Shown: piece by piece, positions 26,409 to 35,385 of the stretch
Position numbering within the stretch: the first letter of the stretch is position 1
Layout of the letters: every line of letters begins with the position of its first letter
Assembly: GCA_902592275.1 (NCBI GenBank)
Contig: CACJDW010000003.1
Coordinates: 45,093-109,092 of the forward strand
Direction: 5' to 3'
Length of the DNA: 64,000 nt
Source: an uncultured Pelagibacteraceae bacterium
Lineage (GTDB): Bacteria; Pseudomonadota; Alphaproteobacteria; Pelagibacterales; Pelagibacteraceae
Notes under the pieces: model-generated
Seen by the model: the letters and a program-made list of their open reading frames with translations, nothing else
Told to the model about the DNA's origin: nothing
The model's database searches: none
Made by a program: the position numbers and the translations under genes

Positions 26409-27308
26409 TTAACTGTAATTTTTTATCCAATGTTTAGCTATATCTACTCTTTTACAGATCCAAATATCCTTAAATTTTGTGATGTAATTTAAAAATTTTT
26501 TAAGAGACTGTATTCTGCCAGGTCTTCCAATTAATCTACAATGCAATCCAACTGACATCATCTTTGGTGAAGTTTTTCCTTCTTCATAAAGAGCATCGAA
26601 ACTATCTTTTAAATAATTAAAAAATTGTTCGCCTGAATTAAATCCTTGATTGGTTGCAAACCTCATATCATTGTTATCAAGTGTGTAAGGAACCATTAGT
26701 TGTTGCTTATTACCTTTTTTTATCCAGTAAGGAAGATCATCACTATATGTATCGCTACAGTATAAAAAACTACCATTATCAATTACTAAATCTAAAGTAT
26801 TTTCGCTACACCTACCGGTGTACCAACCAGCAGGTTGATTACCAAAAATCTTCTTTATAGATTTGACTGCAAGCTTCATATCATTTTTTTCTTTTTTCTT
26901 TGATACATTTTGATAGTCAATCCATCTCCACCCATGACTAGCAACTTCATAATTTGCTTTTTTTATAGCCGAACAAACTTCTTTATTTCTTTCCAAAGCC
27001 ATACCAACTCCAAAAATAGTAAGTGGAATTTTCTTTTTATTAAATAGATCATGAATTCTCCAAAACCCTCTTCTTGATCCATATTCATAAATTGATTCCA
27101 TATTTAAGTGTCGACCTTTAATTGGTTTTGCCCCTATAATTTCTGATAAAAATACCTCTGAAGTTTTATCACCATGAAGAGTACAATTCTCCGCTCCCTC
27201 CTCGTAATTAAGCACAAATTGCAAAGCCAACTTAGCATTACCAGGCCACTTTACCTTAACTTTTTTGGAACCATATCCTACCAAATCTCTTGGGTATTTT
27301 TTTTTCAT
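26409..27308 (-). CDS. puuE: Allantoinase PuuE (polysaccharide-deacetylase fold)
   Basis: Metal-dependent allantoinase opening the allantoin ring to allantoate; unrelated to the amidohydrolase AllB. 299 residues with PRDLVGYG at the N-terminus, FVLNYEEGAENCTLHGD, YEYGSRRGFWRI near residue 70, and ASHGWRW near 125, which are diagnostic for PuuE. Last gene of the uraD-alc-allA-puuE operon; each junction overlaps by 4 bases (ATGA). Convergent with the cytochrome c gene. Confidence 0.93.
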   Translation of the reverse strand: MKKKYPRDLVGYGSKKVKVKWPGNAKLALQFVLNYEEGAENCTLHGDKTSEVFLSEIIGAKPIKGRHLNMESIYEYGSRRGFWRIHDLFNKKKIPLTIFGVGMALERNKEVCSAIKKANYEVASHGWRWIDYQNVSKKKEKNDMKLAVKSIKKIFGNQPAGWYTGRCSENTLDLVIDNGSFLYCSDTYSDDLPYWIKKGNKQQLMVPYTLDNNDMRFATNQGFNSGEQFFNYLKDSFDALYEEGKTSPKMMSVGLHCRLIGRPGRIQSLKKFLNYITKFKDIWICKRVDIAKHWIKNYS

Positions 27309-27796
27309 TTTTTCAAAATAATTTTATCTTTTTTAAATTTATAAATAACAAGATTGTTTCCTTTTCCTTTTCTATCAACAATTAGGAAATTCATATTTTT
27401 AATAGAAATCAACGGAAAGTGCCAAATACCAGCATTGTAATTAATCCCAGTTTGTTTTGGGACCACAAAAGATTGGATTTTATTTATATTTGGTTTATCT
27501 CCTTTTGGTGCTACAAACACTAAAAATTTTGTGTCTTCCATTGGTATAAAGGCTTGGCTTCCTAAAGGATGTTTTTCCATCATATCAATTTTCATAGGAA
27601 ACCTTCTTTTTTTTGCTTTAAAAATACTAACAATTGCTTTCCCTTTGTTTTTAGATGCATCTAAATTTATCAAATTATCAAATCTTTTTGCATATCCATC
27701 ATTAATATTTATAGGATTTTTTTTTGATGTATCTATTAATTGACCAAATTTAGAAAAATTTTTTTTGGTAATTTTTTTTGCTTTTATTACTTTCAT
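27305..27796 (-). CDS. allA: Ureidoglycolate lyase
   Basis: Cleaves ureidoglycolate to glyoxylate and urea, last step of the ureide pathway. 163-residue cupin-fold protein: FSKFGQLID near the start, a MMEKHPLGSQAFIPM stretch near residue 75 typical of the family, then FVAPKGDKP and NYNAGIWHFPLISI near 118 with the conserved W-H. Overlaps alc and puuE by 4 bases each side. Urea produced here needs a urease or urea amidolyase, which is not in the window. Confidence 0.92.
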   Translation of the reverse strand: MKVIKAKKITKKNFSKFGQLIDTSKKNPININDGYAKRFDNLINLDASKNKGKAIVSIFKAKKRRFPMKIDMMEKHPLGSQAFIPMEDTKFLVFVAPKGDKPNINKIQSFVVPKQTGINYNAGIWHFPLISIKNMNFLIVDRKGKGNNLVIYKFKKDKIILKK

Positions 27797-28779
27797 TTTA
27801 CAAAATTTCCAAATGCCCTTATTCTTGAAATTCCACCATCTGGATAGATATTTATTTTAAGATAATTTTCCTTACTTCTTTTAATTAAGAATTTTTTAAA
27901 AATATGTTTCTTGTGAGCTGAGAGTTTTGACTTATTTAAAATAAACTTCCAATTTTTTGAATTATTGACAATTGATTTATTAGACAAATTTTTTGAAATG
28001 CTTGCAGTTTGAATTGAACAACTATCGGGATAGTTTCCTTTAAAATGATGGGTATCTATCTCTAGTTTTTTTATTAATCCTGGTTTTCCAAATTTTATTA
28101 TGAGCCAATCAAAGTTTTTTCCTCTACTTCTTCTTGTTTCCCAACCATCTCCCATATTTTTTCCTTTACCAGGAGCTATAATATTTTCAGCCCTGCCAAA
28201 ATGTTCATTATTACAACCAATAATTGAAGCGCCATTTAAAACAGATGTAAGGTTGATAGTTTTGTTATTTAAAAAGTTTTTATCCATTTCAATTTTTCCA
28301 TAAAGCCTTAGTCTTGCAACTCCACCATCTGGAAAAATGTTTAGTCTTATATAATTAAAAACAGATTTGTTGTTTGATTTGAAGCTATGGTTTCGGCTTG
28401 GCCCAAGTTTTTTTTTGCCAAGTAAAGAAATCCATTTTGTTTTTTTATTAGGCTTTGTTTTACTTAAGCAGCCCTCTAACGAAGCATGCGTGGGCTGATT
28501 TCCAATGAAGTGTGTTGTATCAATATCTATATCAAATATCTTTCCAGGTTTACCAAGTTTTAAAATTAAATAATCAAAACCTTTTGATCTTCTTCTTCTT
28601 GTTTCCCATCCATCCATCCATTTACCATGTTTGTCAAATAGTCCATCTTTAAAAACTGGAGTTTCGATGTTTAATATTCTATGAGCAGCTGCAAAAAAAT
28701 CGTCAGTCTTAAATATAACTTTAGATCCAATTCTTGGATCTGCTAAGTTAATCATTTTTGCACTTATAAATTTTTTCAT
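27793..28779 (-). CDS. alc: Allantoicase
   Basis: Hydrolyses allantoate to ureidoglycolate and urea. 328 residues made of two similar halves, the internal duplication typical of allantoicase: the first half has GWETRRRRSKGFDYLILKLG near residue 55 and the second GWETRRSRGKNFDWLIIKFG near 215, each followed by an HF-GN-P motif (THFIGNQPTHAS and HHFKGNYPDSCS) and ending with PDGG(V/I)(A/S)R(L/I)R. Operon position between uraD and allA with 4-base overlaps implies coupled translation. Confidence 0.94.
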   Translation of the reverse strand: MKKFISAKMINLADPRIGSKVIFKTDDFFAAAHRILNIETPVFKDGLFDKHGKWMDGWETRRRRSKGFDYLILKLGKPGKIFDIDIDTTHFIGNQPTHASLEGCLSKTKPNKKTKWISLLGKKKLGPSRNHSFKSNNKSVFNYIRLNIFPDGGVARLRLYGKIEMDKNFLNNKTINLTSVLNGASIIGCNNEHFGRAENIIAPGKGKNMGDGWETRRSRGKNFDWLIIKFGKPGLIKKLEIDTHHFKGNYPDSCSIQTASISKNLSNKSIVNNSKNWKFILNKSKLSAHKKHIFKKFLIKRSKENYLKINIYPDGGISRIRAFGNFVK

Positions 28780-29273
28780 TTTCTATTTATTTCATTCAAA
28801 CGAAAGGTTGCAATTTTTTTTACTTGTTTTTTTGCTTCAAGGAATTCACTTTCTATATCACTTTGTATTCTTTGTCTAAAATTATTCAAAATTTCATTTT
28901 TATCTTTACCTTTTACGGCAATTATAAAAGGAAAATTAAACTTTTTTTTATATTCTGAATTTAATTTTTTAAATTCTTCATATTCATCATTAGAACATTG
29001 GTTCAATTTTGCAGAGGCTTGTTCTGATATAGATTCAGAGGTCATTTTTTTTGCTACAGCAAGTTCTGGATGAGCATTTAAAATCTCTAAAATTTTATTT
29101 TTTTCGTAATTTTCATAAATATCAAGCATTTTAAACACAATATCTTCAAAGTTTTTAAATGGTTTTGACTCAAAAGCTTCCACAGCAACTGACTCAGTTT
29201 TTTCAAAAACATTACCAAATAAAGACAAAAAATCAGACTTGTTAAGATCGTTAATGTTATCTATTGTTCTCAT
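28776..29273 (-). CDS. uraD: 2-oxo-4-hydroxy-4-carboxy-5-ureidoimidazoline (OHCU) decarboxylase
   Basis: Converts OHCU to S-allantoin, third step from urate. 165-residue helical protein with FLSLFGNVFEKTE, the catalytic His in ILNAHPELA near residue 65, SEQASAKLNQCSNDEYEEF, and the FPFIIAVKGKDKNEIL stretch near 115. First gene of the leftward ureide operon and divergent from uraH, its biochemical predecessor, across only 48 bases, so the two operons can share one control region. Confidence 0.93.
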   Translation of the reverse strand: MRTIDNINDLNKSDFLSLFGNVFEKTESVAVEAFESKPFKNFEDIVFKMLDIYENYEKNKILEILNAHPELAVAKKMTSESISEQASAKLNQCSNDEYEEFKKLNSEYKKKFNFPFIIAVKGKDKNEILNNFRQRIQSDIESEFLEAKKQVKKIATFRLNEINRK

Positions 29274-29321
29274 ATAACTTTAAAAAAATTTAAGTTTGAA
29301 ATTAAATGATACTATAATTTT
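29274..29321. promoter_or_regulatory. Divergent control region of the two purine-degradation operons
   Basis: Forty-eight bases separate the starts of uraD (leftward) and uraH (rightward). On the plus strand TATAAT at 29313-29318 lies only 3 bases before the uraH ATG, and an overlapping GATACT at 29308-29313 is the better-spaced alternative; either way the message would be nearly leaderless. No convincing -35 and no operator palindrome was seen. A shared regulator binding here would control both operons. Confidence 0.5.
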
Positions 29322-29672
29322 ATGACAAAGCTCACAACTCATGTTTTAGATGTGTATTCTGGTAAACCTGGCAAAGGTATTCTAGTTGAGTTGTTTTATA
29401 TTAATAATTCAGAACGAAAAAAATTGACGTCAACAAAACTCAATGACGATGGTAGAGCTAATTCACCATTAGCAGAGGGAGATATTTTTATTAAGGGCAA
29501 ATATGAATTAGTTTTTCATATTGGTGATTATTTTAAAAATATATCTTCAGCTAGCGATGTACCATTCTTGGATGATGTTGTTATAAGATTTGGTATTTCA
29601 GATCCTACACAGCATTATCATATTCCTTTACTTGTTTCACCTTGGAGTTATTCTACTTATAGAGGTAGTTAA
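29322..29672 (+). CDS. uraH: 5-hydroxyisourate hydrolase (transthyretin-like)
   Basis: Hydrolyses 5-hydroxyisourate, the first product of urate oxidation, to OHCU. 116 residues with the family signatures: LTTHVLDVYSGKPG at the N-terminus (catalytic His8), a central Arg in NDDGRAN, HYHIPLLVSPWSYSTYRGS at the C-terminus, where YRGS is diagnostic against true transthyretin. No signal peptide, so cytoplasmic. First gene of the rightward operon; xdhA starts on the next base after its stop. Confidence 0.95.
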   Translation: MTKLTTHVLDVYSGKPGKGILVELFYINNSERKKLTSTKLNDDGRANSPLAEGDIFIKGKYELVFHIGDYFKNISSASDVPFLDDVVIRFGISDPTQHYHIPLLVSPWSYSTYRGS

Positions 29673-31109
29673 GTGATATCAAGTTCTGTTAAATTTCTAT
29701 TAAATGACAAGCTTATAGTAATCAAAAATCCTGATCCAAATCAAACGTTACTTAATTATATTAGAACTGAATTAAAAAAGACTGGAACTAAAGAAGGATG
29801 TTCAGAGGGTGGTTGTGGTGCATGTACAATTGTTTTGGGTGAATTAGTCGATAATAAAATTGAATATAAAGCAATTAATTCTTGTATTTCGTTTGTCCCA
29901 ACACTGAATGGTAAGCAACTTATAATTGTCGAAGATTTAGTTTCTAAAAATGGAAAACTTCACCCAGTGCAAGACGCGATGGTCAAATTTCATGGCTCTC
30001 AATGTGGTTTCTGCACGCCAGGATTTGTTATGTCTTTATTTTCAATGTTTAAAAATAATAAAAATTTTAATAATGAATTAATAACAGATTCTATATCAGG
30101 TAATTTATGTCGTTGTACTGGTTATAGACCTATAATTGATGCTGCTAAAAGCTTAAACAAGATTAATAAGAATGATCAATTTTCAAAAAATAAAAATAAA
30201 GTTATTCAGCAATTAAAAAAAATTGAACCGAAAAATGTTTATATTAAAAAAGATGATAAAATTTATTTTTCTCCAAAAAATATTAAAGATTTAAAAGAAA
30301 TAACTAAAAAATATTCTAATTTTAGTTTTCTTGCTGGTGGAACTGACTTATCTTTAAAAGTTACAAAAGAAAGAAAAGAAATTCCATTTACAATTGATTT
30401 AAAAGAAATTAATGAATTAGATTTTATCAAAGTAAGTAAAAATTATTTAGAAGTTGGTTCTGCTACACCTTTAATAAAATTTGAAAAAGAAATTAAAAAA
30501 TATTATCCAGATTTTTATTTGGTTCTTAAAAGATATGGCTCTGTTCAAATTCGAAATGTTGGAACTATAGGCGGCAATATTGCAACAGCATCTCCAATTG
30601 GAGACTCACTGCCAATTCTATTATCTTTAAATGCAGAGGTTTTAATTGAAAGTTTTAACAAAAGAAAAGTGATACCTTTAAATAATTTTTTTCTTGATTA
30701 CAGAAAAACTAAATTAAAAAACAATGAATTTATACATTCAATAAAAATACCATTATTAAAGAAAAATATTTTTAAGGCATTTAAGATCTCAAAAAGATTT
30801 GATGATGATATTTCATCTGTTTGTGGATCTTTTAATTTTGAGATTAATAATAATAAAATTAAGGAGGTTTATATTGCATATGGAGGTATGGCTGCTGTAC
30901 CAAAAAGAGCTAAAGCATGTGAAAAAATTCTTAAAAATAAGCCTCTTACCATCAATACTTTTGATCAAGCAAAAAAATATTTAGAAAAAGATTTAAGCCC
31001 TATTGGAGACATGAGAGCTAGCAAAGAATACAGATTGGAGATAGCAAAAAATTTATTAATGAAATGTTTCGTAGAAATAAATTCTAATAAGTTATCAAGA
31101 GTAAATTAA
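29673..31109 (+). CDS. xdhA: Xanthine dehydrogenase small subunit (2Fe-2S and FAD)
   Basis: Electron-transfer subunit of xanthine dehydrogenase, 478 residues. Two 2Fe-2S domains (CSEGGCGAC near residue 43; CGFCTPGF and NLCRCTGYRP near 110-150) are followed by the FAD domain (LAGGTDLSLKV near 222, VGTIGGNIATASPIGD near 300). This split into a fused Fe-S/FAD small subunit and a molybdenum large subunit is the bacterial XdhAB form. GTG start directly after the uraH stop, with GAGG ten bases upstream. xdhB follows without a gap. The usual maturation gene xdhC is not in the window. Confidence 0.95.
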   Translation: MISSSVKFLLNDKLIVIKNPDPNQTLLNYIRTELKKTGTKEGCSEGGCGACTIVLGELVDNKIEYKAINSCISFVPTLNGKQLIIVEDLVSKNGKLHPVQDAMVKFHGSQCGFCTPGFVMSLFSMFKNNKNFNNELITDSISGNLCRCTGYRPIIDAAKSLNKINKNDQFSKNKNKVIQQLKKIEPKNVYIKKDDKIYFSPKNIKDLKEITKKYSNFSFLAGGTDLSLKVTKERKEIPFTIDLKEINELDFIKVSKNYLEVGSATPLIKFEKEIKKYYPDFYLVLKRYGSVQIRNVGTIGGNIATASPIGDSLPILLSLNAEVLIESFNKRKVIPLNNFFLDYRKTKLKNNEFIHSIKIPLLKKNIFKAFKISKRFDDDISSVCGSFNFEINNNKIKEVYIAYGGMAAVPKRAKACEKILKNKPLTINTFDQAKKYLEKDLSPIGDMRASKEYRLEIAKNLLMKCFVEINSNKLSRVN

Positions 31110-33413
31110 ATGAGTAAAGAGAACTACATCGAAGAAATAAGACCACATGATAGTGCCTATAAGCATGTGAGTGGATATGCAGAGTACACTGATGACATTA
31201 ATGAGCCAAAAAATACAATTTATGGTGCTATTGGTTTAAGCAAAAAAGCCCATGCAATAATCAAAAATGTAGACTTAACCGAGGTAAAAAAAAGTGAAGG
31301 AGTGATATCAATAGTTACTCAAAGAGATATTCCTGGTAGGAATGATGTGGGTCCAGTTTTTGATGGTGATCCAATTTTTCCAGAAAAAAAAGTTGAGTTT
31401 TTTGGTCAGCCATTGTTTGCTGTAGCTGCTACAACTACAGAACTTGCTAGAAAGGCAGTATTAAAAGCCAAAATTACCTATAAAGATTTAAAACCTGTTA
31501 TTACAATTAAAGAAGCTCTAAATAAAAGGCAATTTTTATTTAAACCTAGAAAAATTAAAAAAGGCAACCCTACTAAAAAAATAAAAAATTCAAAAAATAT
31601 TTTAAAAGGAAATTTTACAACTGGAAGCCAAGAGCACTTTTATTTGGAGGGCCAGGCAGCGTTTGTTGTTCCCAAAGAAGACGATAATTTTTTAGTTTAT
31701 AGTTCAACACAACATCCATCAGAAACTCAACAATTAATTGCAAAAATGTTTAATCAAAAAAGCAATTCAATAAATGTTGAAGTCAGAAGAATTGGAGGTG
31801 GGTTTGGGGGAAAGGAAACAAATTTTATGACAGCGTGTATTTGTGCGTTGTTGGCAAAAAAATCAGGGCAGCCAGTCAAATTAAGATTGGATAGAGATGA
31901 TGATATAATTTTAACCGGCAAGAGACATGAATTTTTATCTGAATATGAAGTTGGTTTTAATGATCAAGGTATCATTGAAGGATTAAAATTGAATTTATCT
32001 TCTAATTGTGGAATGTCACCCGATTTATCAGCAGCAATAAACGAGAGAGCTTTGCTTCATGTGGACAATGCATATTATATTTCAGATATGGAGGTAACAA
32101 ATAATTTATGTAAAACAAATATTCCAACCTCAACTGCATTTAGAGGCTTTGGTGGAAATCAAGGGATGATGGCTATAGAAAATATTATAGATAATATCGC
32201 AAGGCACTTAAAAAAAGATCCTATAGAAGTCAGAAAGAAAAATTTTTATGAAAAAGATAAAAGGAATGTAACTCATTATGGAATGAAAGTTGAAGATAAT
32301 GTCATTAATGAAATATTTAAAAAATTAGAAAGTAAATCTAATTACAAGAAAAGATATTTGGATATAAGAAAATTCAATGAAAAAAATAAATTTAAAAAGA
32401 AGGGTATAGCTATTACACCTTTAAAATTTGGTATTTCATTTACAACAATTCATTTAAATCAAGCAGGAGCATTAGTTCATATTTACACAGATGGAAGTGT
32501 TCATTTAAATCATGGAGGTATTGAAATGGGTCAGGGAACCCATACAAAGATAGCTCAATTAGTGGCTAACTCTTTGGGATTACCTTATAGTTTAGTTCAT
32601 ATTTCATCAACAAATACGGCTAAGGTTCCAAATACTTCAGCTAGCGCCGCTTCATCAACTACAGACCTTAACGGAGCCGCAGCGTTAAATGCAGTAGCAA
32701 AAATTAAACTAAATTTAGAAAAATTTATTAAGAAAAAATATAAAATTTATAATCAAGAGGCAGTATATAAAGATCAATATATAATTTTTGGAAATAGACA
32801 ATTTGAATTTAAAAGCATAATTCAAGAAGCATATTTGAATAGAATTTCTCTTTCATCATCGGGCTTTTATTCAACACCAAAAATTAATTTTGATAAAAAA
32901 AAATTTAGAGGAAGACCTTTTTATTACTTTTGTTATGGAGCAGCTGTTTCGGAAGTAACTGTAGATACATTAACAGGTGAAAATATACTGGAAAGAGTGG
33001 ATATCTTGCATGATGCCGGCAAACCAATAAATCCAGCGTTAGAACTAGGTCAGATTGAGGGTGGTTTTGTGCAAGGACAGGGATGGCTGACAATAGAGGA
33101 ATTAAATTGGAAATCAGATGGTCAGATTACAACTTTTTCTCCATCGACTTACAAAATCCCAGCAGTAAGTGATATTCCAAAAAAATTTAATGTAGAAATT
33201 TTTAAAGAGGGATTAAATAAAGAAAAAGTTGTTAATAAAGCAAAAACAACTGGTGAGCCTCCTTTGATGTTAGCCATGAGTGTTTTTTATGCAATTAAAG
33301 ATGCAGTTGCTTCAATCGGAAATTATCAGTTTGCACCAGAACTTAATGCACCGGCAACACCTGAAAGAATTTTAATGAGTATTAATAAAATTAAAAATAA
33401 AATAAAAAATTAA
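31110..33413 (+). CDS. xdhB: Xanthine dehydrogenase molybdopterin-binding subunit
   Basis: Catalytic subunit oxidising hypoxanthine and xanthine to urate, 767 residues. Seen: the molybdenum-cofactor loop GGGFGGKET near residue 232, FRGFGGNQGM near 347 with the substrate Arg, MGQGTHTKIAQ near 475, and TTGEPPLMLA near 714 holding the catalytic Glu of the xanthine oxidase family. ATG directly follows the xdhA stop. Residues of the purine site favour xanthine dehydrogenase over CO or aldehyde dehydrogenases, and the operon supports it. Confidence 0.95.
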   Translation: MSKENYIEEIRPHDSAYKHVSGYAEYTDDINEPKNTIYGAIGLSKKAHAIIKNVDLTEVKKSEGVISIVTQRDIPGRNDVGPVFDGDPIFPEKKVEFFGQPLFAVAATTTELARKAVLKAKITYKDLKPVITIKEALNKRQFLFKPRKIKKGNPTKKIKNSKNILKGNFTTGSQEHFYLEGQAAFVVPKEDDNFLVYSSTQHPSETQQLIAKMFNQKSNSINVEVRRIGGGFGGKETNFMTACICALLAKKSGQPVKLRLDRDDDIILTGKRHEFLSEYEVGFNDQGIIEGLKLNLSSNCGMSPDLSAAINERALLHVDNAYYISDMEVTNNLCKTNIPTSTAFRGFGGNQGMMAIENIIDNIARHLKKDPIEVRKKNFYEKDKRNVTHYGMKVEDNVINEIFKKLESKSNYKKRYLDIRKFNEKNKFKKKGIAITPLKFGISFTTIHLNQAGALVHIYTDGSVHLNHGGIEMGQGTHTKIAQLVANSLGLPYSLVHISSTNTAKVPNTSASAASSTTDLNGAAALNAVAKIKLNLEKFIKKKYKIYNQEAVYKDQYIIFGNRQFEFKSIIQEAYLNRISLSSSGFYSTPKINFDKKKFRGRPFYYFCYGAAVSEVTVDTLTGENILERVDILHDAGKPINPALELGQIEGGFVQGQGWLTIEELNWKSDGQITTFSPSTYKIPAVSDIPKKFNVEIFKEGLNKEKVVNKAKTTGEPPLMLAMSVFYAIKDAVASIGNYQFAPELNAPATPERILMSINKIKNKIKN

Positions 33414-33414
33414 A

Positions 33415-33885
33415 ATGGAAGATAAAAAAAAATTTATGGCAAGAGCCATTGAGCTATCAATTAATAGTGCGAATACTATTGGAGGTCCCTTTGGAAGCGT
33501 TATAGTTAAAAATGATAAGATTATTGCAGAGGGTTCTAATAAAGTTACTTCTTCAAATGATCCAACTGCACATGGAGAAATAGTAGCAATTCGAGAAGCC
33601 TGTCAAAATTTAAATACTTTCGATCTTTCTGGATGTGAAATTTACACATCTTGTGAACCTTGCCCGATGTGTCTTTCAGCAATTTATTGGTCAAGATTAA
33701 ATAAAATATATTATGCAAACACTAGAGACGATGCAAAAAATATAGATTTTGATGACTCGTTTATTTATACAGAAATTCCAAAAAAAATTGATGATAGGAA
33801 AATCAAAATGGTACAAATGCTTAGAGATGAAGCTTTAAAAGCATTTGAAATCTGGGATAAAAAAGTAGATAAAATTAAATATTGA
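33415..33885 (+). CDS. guaD: Guanine deaminase (cytidine-deaminase fold)
   Basis: Zinc enzyme converting guanine to xanthine, which feeds XdhAB. 156 residues, the same size as the bacterial GuaD of this fold. Zinc motifs are HGEIVAIREAC near residue 53 (His, catalytic Glu) and SCEPCPMCLSAIYW near 83 (two Cys). The C-terminal segment with EIPKKIDDRKIKM and a swapped tail is typical of guanine deaminases rather than tRNA adenosine deaminase. Starts one base after xdhB and overlaps puuD by one base (TGATG). Confidence 0.88.
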   Translation: MEDKKKFMARAIELSINSANTIGGPFGSVIVKNDKIIAEGSNKVTSSNDPTAHGEIVAIREACQNLNTFDLSGCEIYTSCEPCPMCLSAIYWSRLNKIYYANTRDDAKNIDFDDSFIYTEIPKKIDDRKIKMVQMLRDEALKAFEIWDKKVDKIKY

Positions 33886-34793
33886 TGGAATTTTTACCTT
33901 ATACAATAAAATGGTTAGAAGTTATTTTAAGATGGGGCCACGTATTATTTGCAATATTATGGGTAGGTAATAGTTTTTTATTTAATTACTTAGATAATAA
34001 TTTAAATAAAAATATAACAAGTGATGATATCGATGGTGAAGGATATCTGATGCATTCAGGTTTTTTTTATAAACTTTCGAGGTTAAAAACATCTCCGCCT
34101 CAGGATTACTTAAATAGATTAGTAATCTTCAAATGGCAAAGTTACTTAACCTTTGTTACCGGAATGTTGCTATTAGTTGTAATTTACTATTATAACGCTG
34201 GTGTATTAATGGTAGATAAGCGTGTTCTGTTAATACCCCCTAGTTATGCAATTATTATCTCACTATTATCATTGATTATTTCTTGGTTTGTTTACGATCT
34301 TTTATGTAAATCAAAATTAATTGAGAATAATATTTTATTCATATCCACGGGAATAATTTTGCTGGCAGTTGTATCATTTGGACTTACAAAATTATTTGGA
34401 CCGAAATTTGCAATTTTAAGTGTTGGATTAATCATTGGATCCAATATGTTTGGTAATGTTTTCACGGTAATCATCCCTAATCAAATGAACATAATTAGTA
34501 GCAGCGAAAGAGGTGAAAAATTTGATATGAGCTTATCTTTAGCAGCTAAACAAAGATCAATTCACAATAATTATTCGACTTTTTTAGTTTTGTTTATCAT
34601 GCTTTCTGGGCATTCGAGCTTTTTAGTTTATCACCAATATAATTGGTTAATATTATGTGCGATTGCTGTTATTTCTGGAGTAGCAAGACATTATTTTAAT
34701 TTAAGAGGAAGAAACATTCATAGGTTGTATATTTTAATTTCTTCAATAATAGCACTTATCGTTCTTGCAGTTTTAGTTTTATTATTTAAATAA
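33885..34793 (+). CDS. puuD: Membrane urate hydroxylase PuuD (short form without cytochrome domain)
   Basis: Integral membrane urate oxidase (DUF989 type) producing 5-hydroxyisourate. 302 residues with about eight membrane helices; marks are LRWGHVLFAILWVGNSFLFN at the N-terminus, the SNMFGNVFTVIIPNQ stretch near 190 and RSIHNNYSTF near 225. Characterised PuuD proteins carry a C-terminal cytochrome c domain of about 100 residues; here the protein ends right after the last helix with no CxxCH. The partner may be the separate cytochrome c at 26077. ATG 33885 overlaps the guaD stop; a TTG at 33882 is less likely. Confidence 0.9.
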   Translation: MEFLPYTIKWLEVILRWGHVLFAILWVGNSFLFNYLDNNLNKNITSDDIDGEGYLMHSGFFYKLSRLKTSPPQDYLNRLVIFKWQSYLTFVTGMLLLVVIYYYNAGVLMVDKRVLLIPPSYAIIISLLSLIISWFVYDLLCKSKLIENNILFISTGIILLAVVSFGLTKLFGPKFAILSVGLIIGSNMFGNVFTVIIPNQMNIISSSERGEKFDMSLSLAAKQRSIHNNYSTFLVLFIMLSGHSSFLVYHQYNWLILCAIAVISGVARHYFNLRGRNIHRLYILISSIIALIVLAVLVLLFK

Positions 34794-34809
34794 CTAGATA
34801 TAAAAAATT

Positions 34810-35334
34810 ATGTCTGAAAAAATGATTGTTAGCTGGGACGAGTATAATAAAACTGTTGAGAAACTAGCAATCCAAATTGATGAGAGCGGATATAAACCAA
34901 CAATACTAGTTGGTATCATGCGCGGAGCAGCGCCAATGATAGATGTTCTAAGTAGAATTTTTAAATTAAAATGTGCATATCTTGCAGTTGAGTCTTACAG
35001 TGGTAAGGGAGTAGAGGATGAGCAGGGTGATATTGTGTTTTCAAGAGAAATGAGTTCGATAGCACCTAATATGGGTGGAAAAATACTTTTATGTGATGAT
35101 TTATCTGACACAGGAATCACTTTTAACAAAAGTATAGATTGGTTAAAAAAATACGAACCCATTAAGGATAAAATAGAAGACATTAAAACTGCAACATTAT
35201 TTAAAAAAAAGAAATCAACATTTGAGCCAGACTTCTGTGCAAAGAGACTTCCCGATAATCCTTGGATTGTACAGCCCTTCGAAATTTATGAAGAATTAAG
35301 GATTGAAGAAATTAAAAAAAAACATCAGACATAA
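34810..35334 (+). CDS. Purine phosphoribosyltransferase (xanthine/guanine type)
   Basis: 174-residue type I phosphoribosyltransferase, last gene of the rightward purine operon. PRPP-binding loop LLCDDLSDTGIT near residue 93, the GIMRGAAPM loop near 35 and a C-terminal NPWIVQPFEIYEE stretch that resembles xanthine/guanine salvage enzymes. It would convert free guanine, xanthine or hypoxanthine and PRPP to the nucleotide, competing with the degradation enzymes encoded upstream. Base preference cannot be fixed from sequence. Seventeen bases after puuD; followed by a bidirectional terminator. Confidence 0.82.
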   Translation: MSEKMIVSWDEYNKTVEKLAIQIDESGYKPTILVGIMRGAAPMIDVLSRIFKLKCAYLAVESYSGKGVEDEQGDIVFSREMSSIAPNMGGKILLCDDLSDTGITFNKSIDWLKKYEPIKDKIEDIKTATLFKKKKSTFEPDFCAKRLPDNPWIVQPFEIYEELRIEEIKKKHQT

Positions 35335-35362
35335 AAAAGGCCAGTTAAAAAACCGGCCTTTT
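35335..35362. terminator. Bidirectional intrinsic terminator
   Basis: Stem AAAAGGCCAGTT (35335-35346) and AACCGGCCTTTT (35351-35362) with an AAAA loop and one A-C mismatch. A-rich on one side and T-rich on the other, so it works for both the phosphoribosyltransferase gene and the convergent BMP gene ending at 35386. Confidence 0.85.
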
Positions 35363-35385
35363 AAATTTTTAAAATTGGAAATTGA

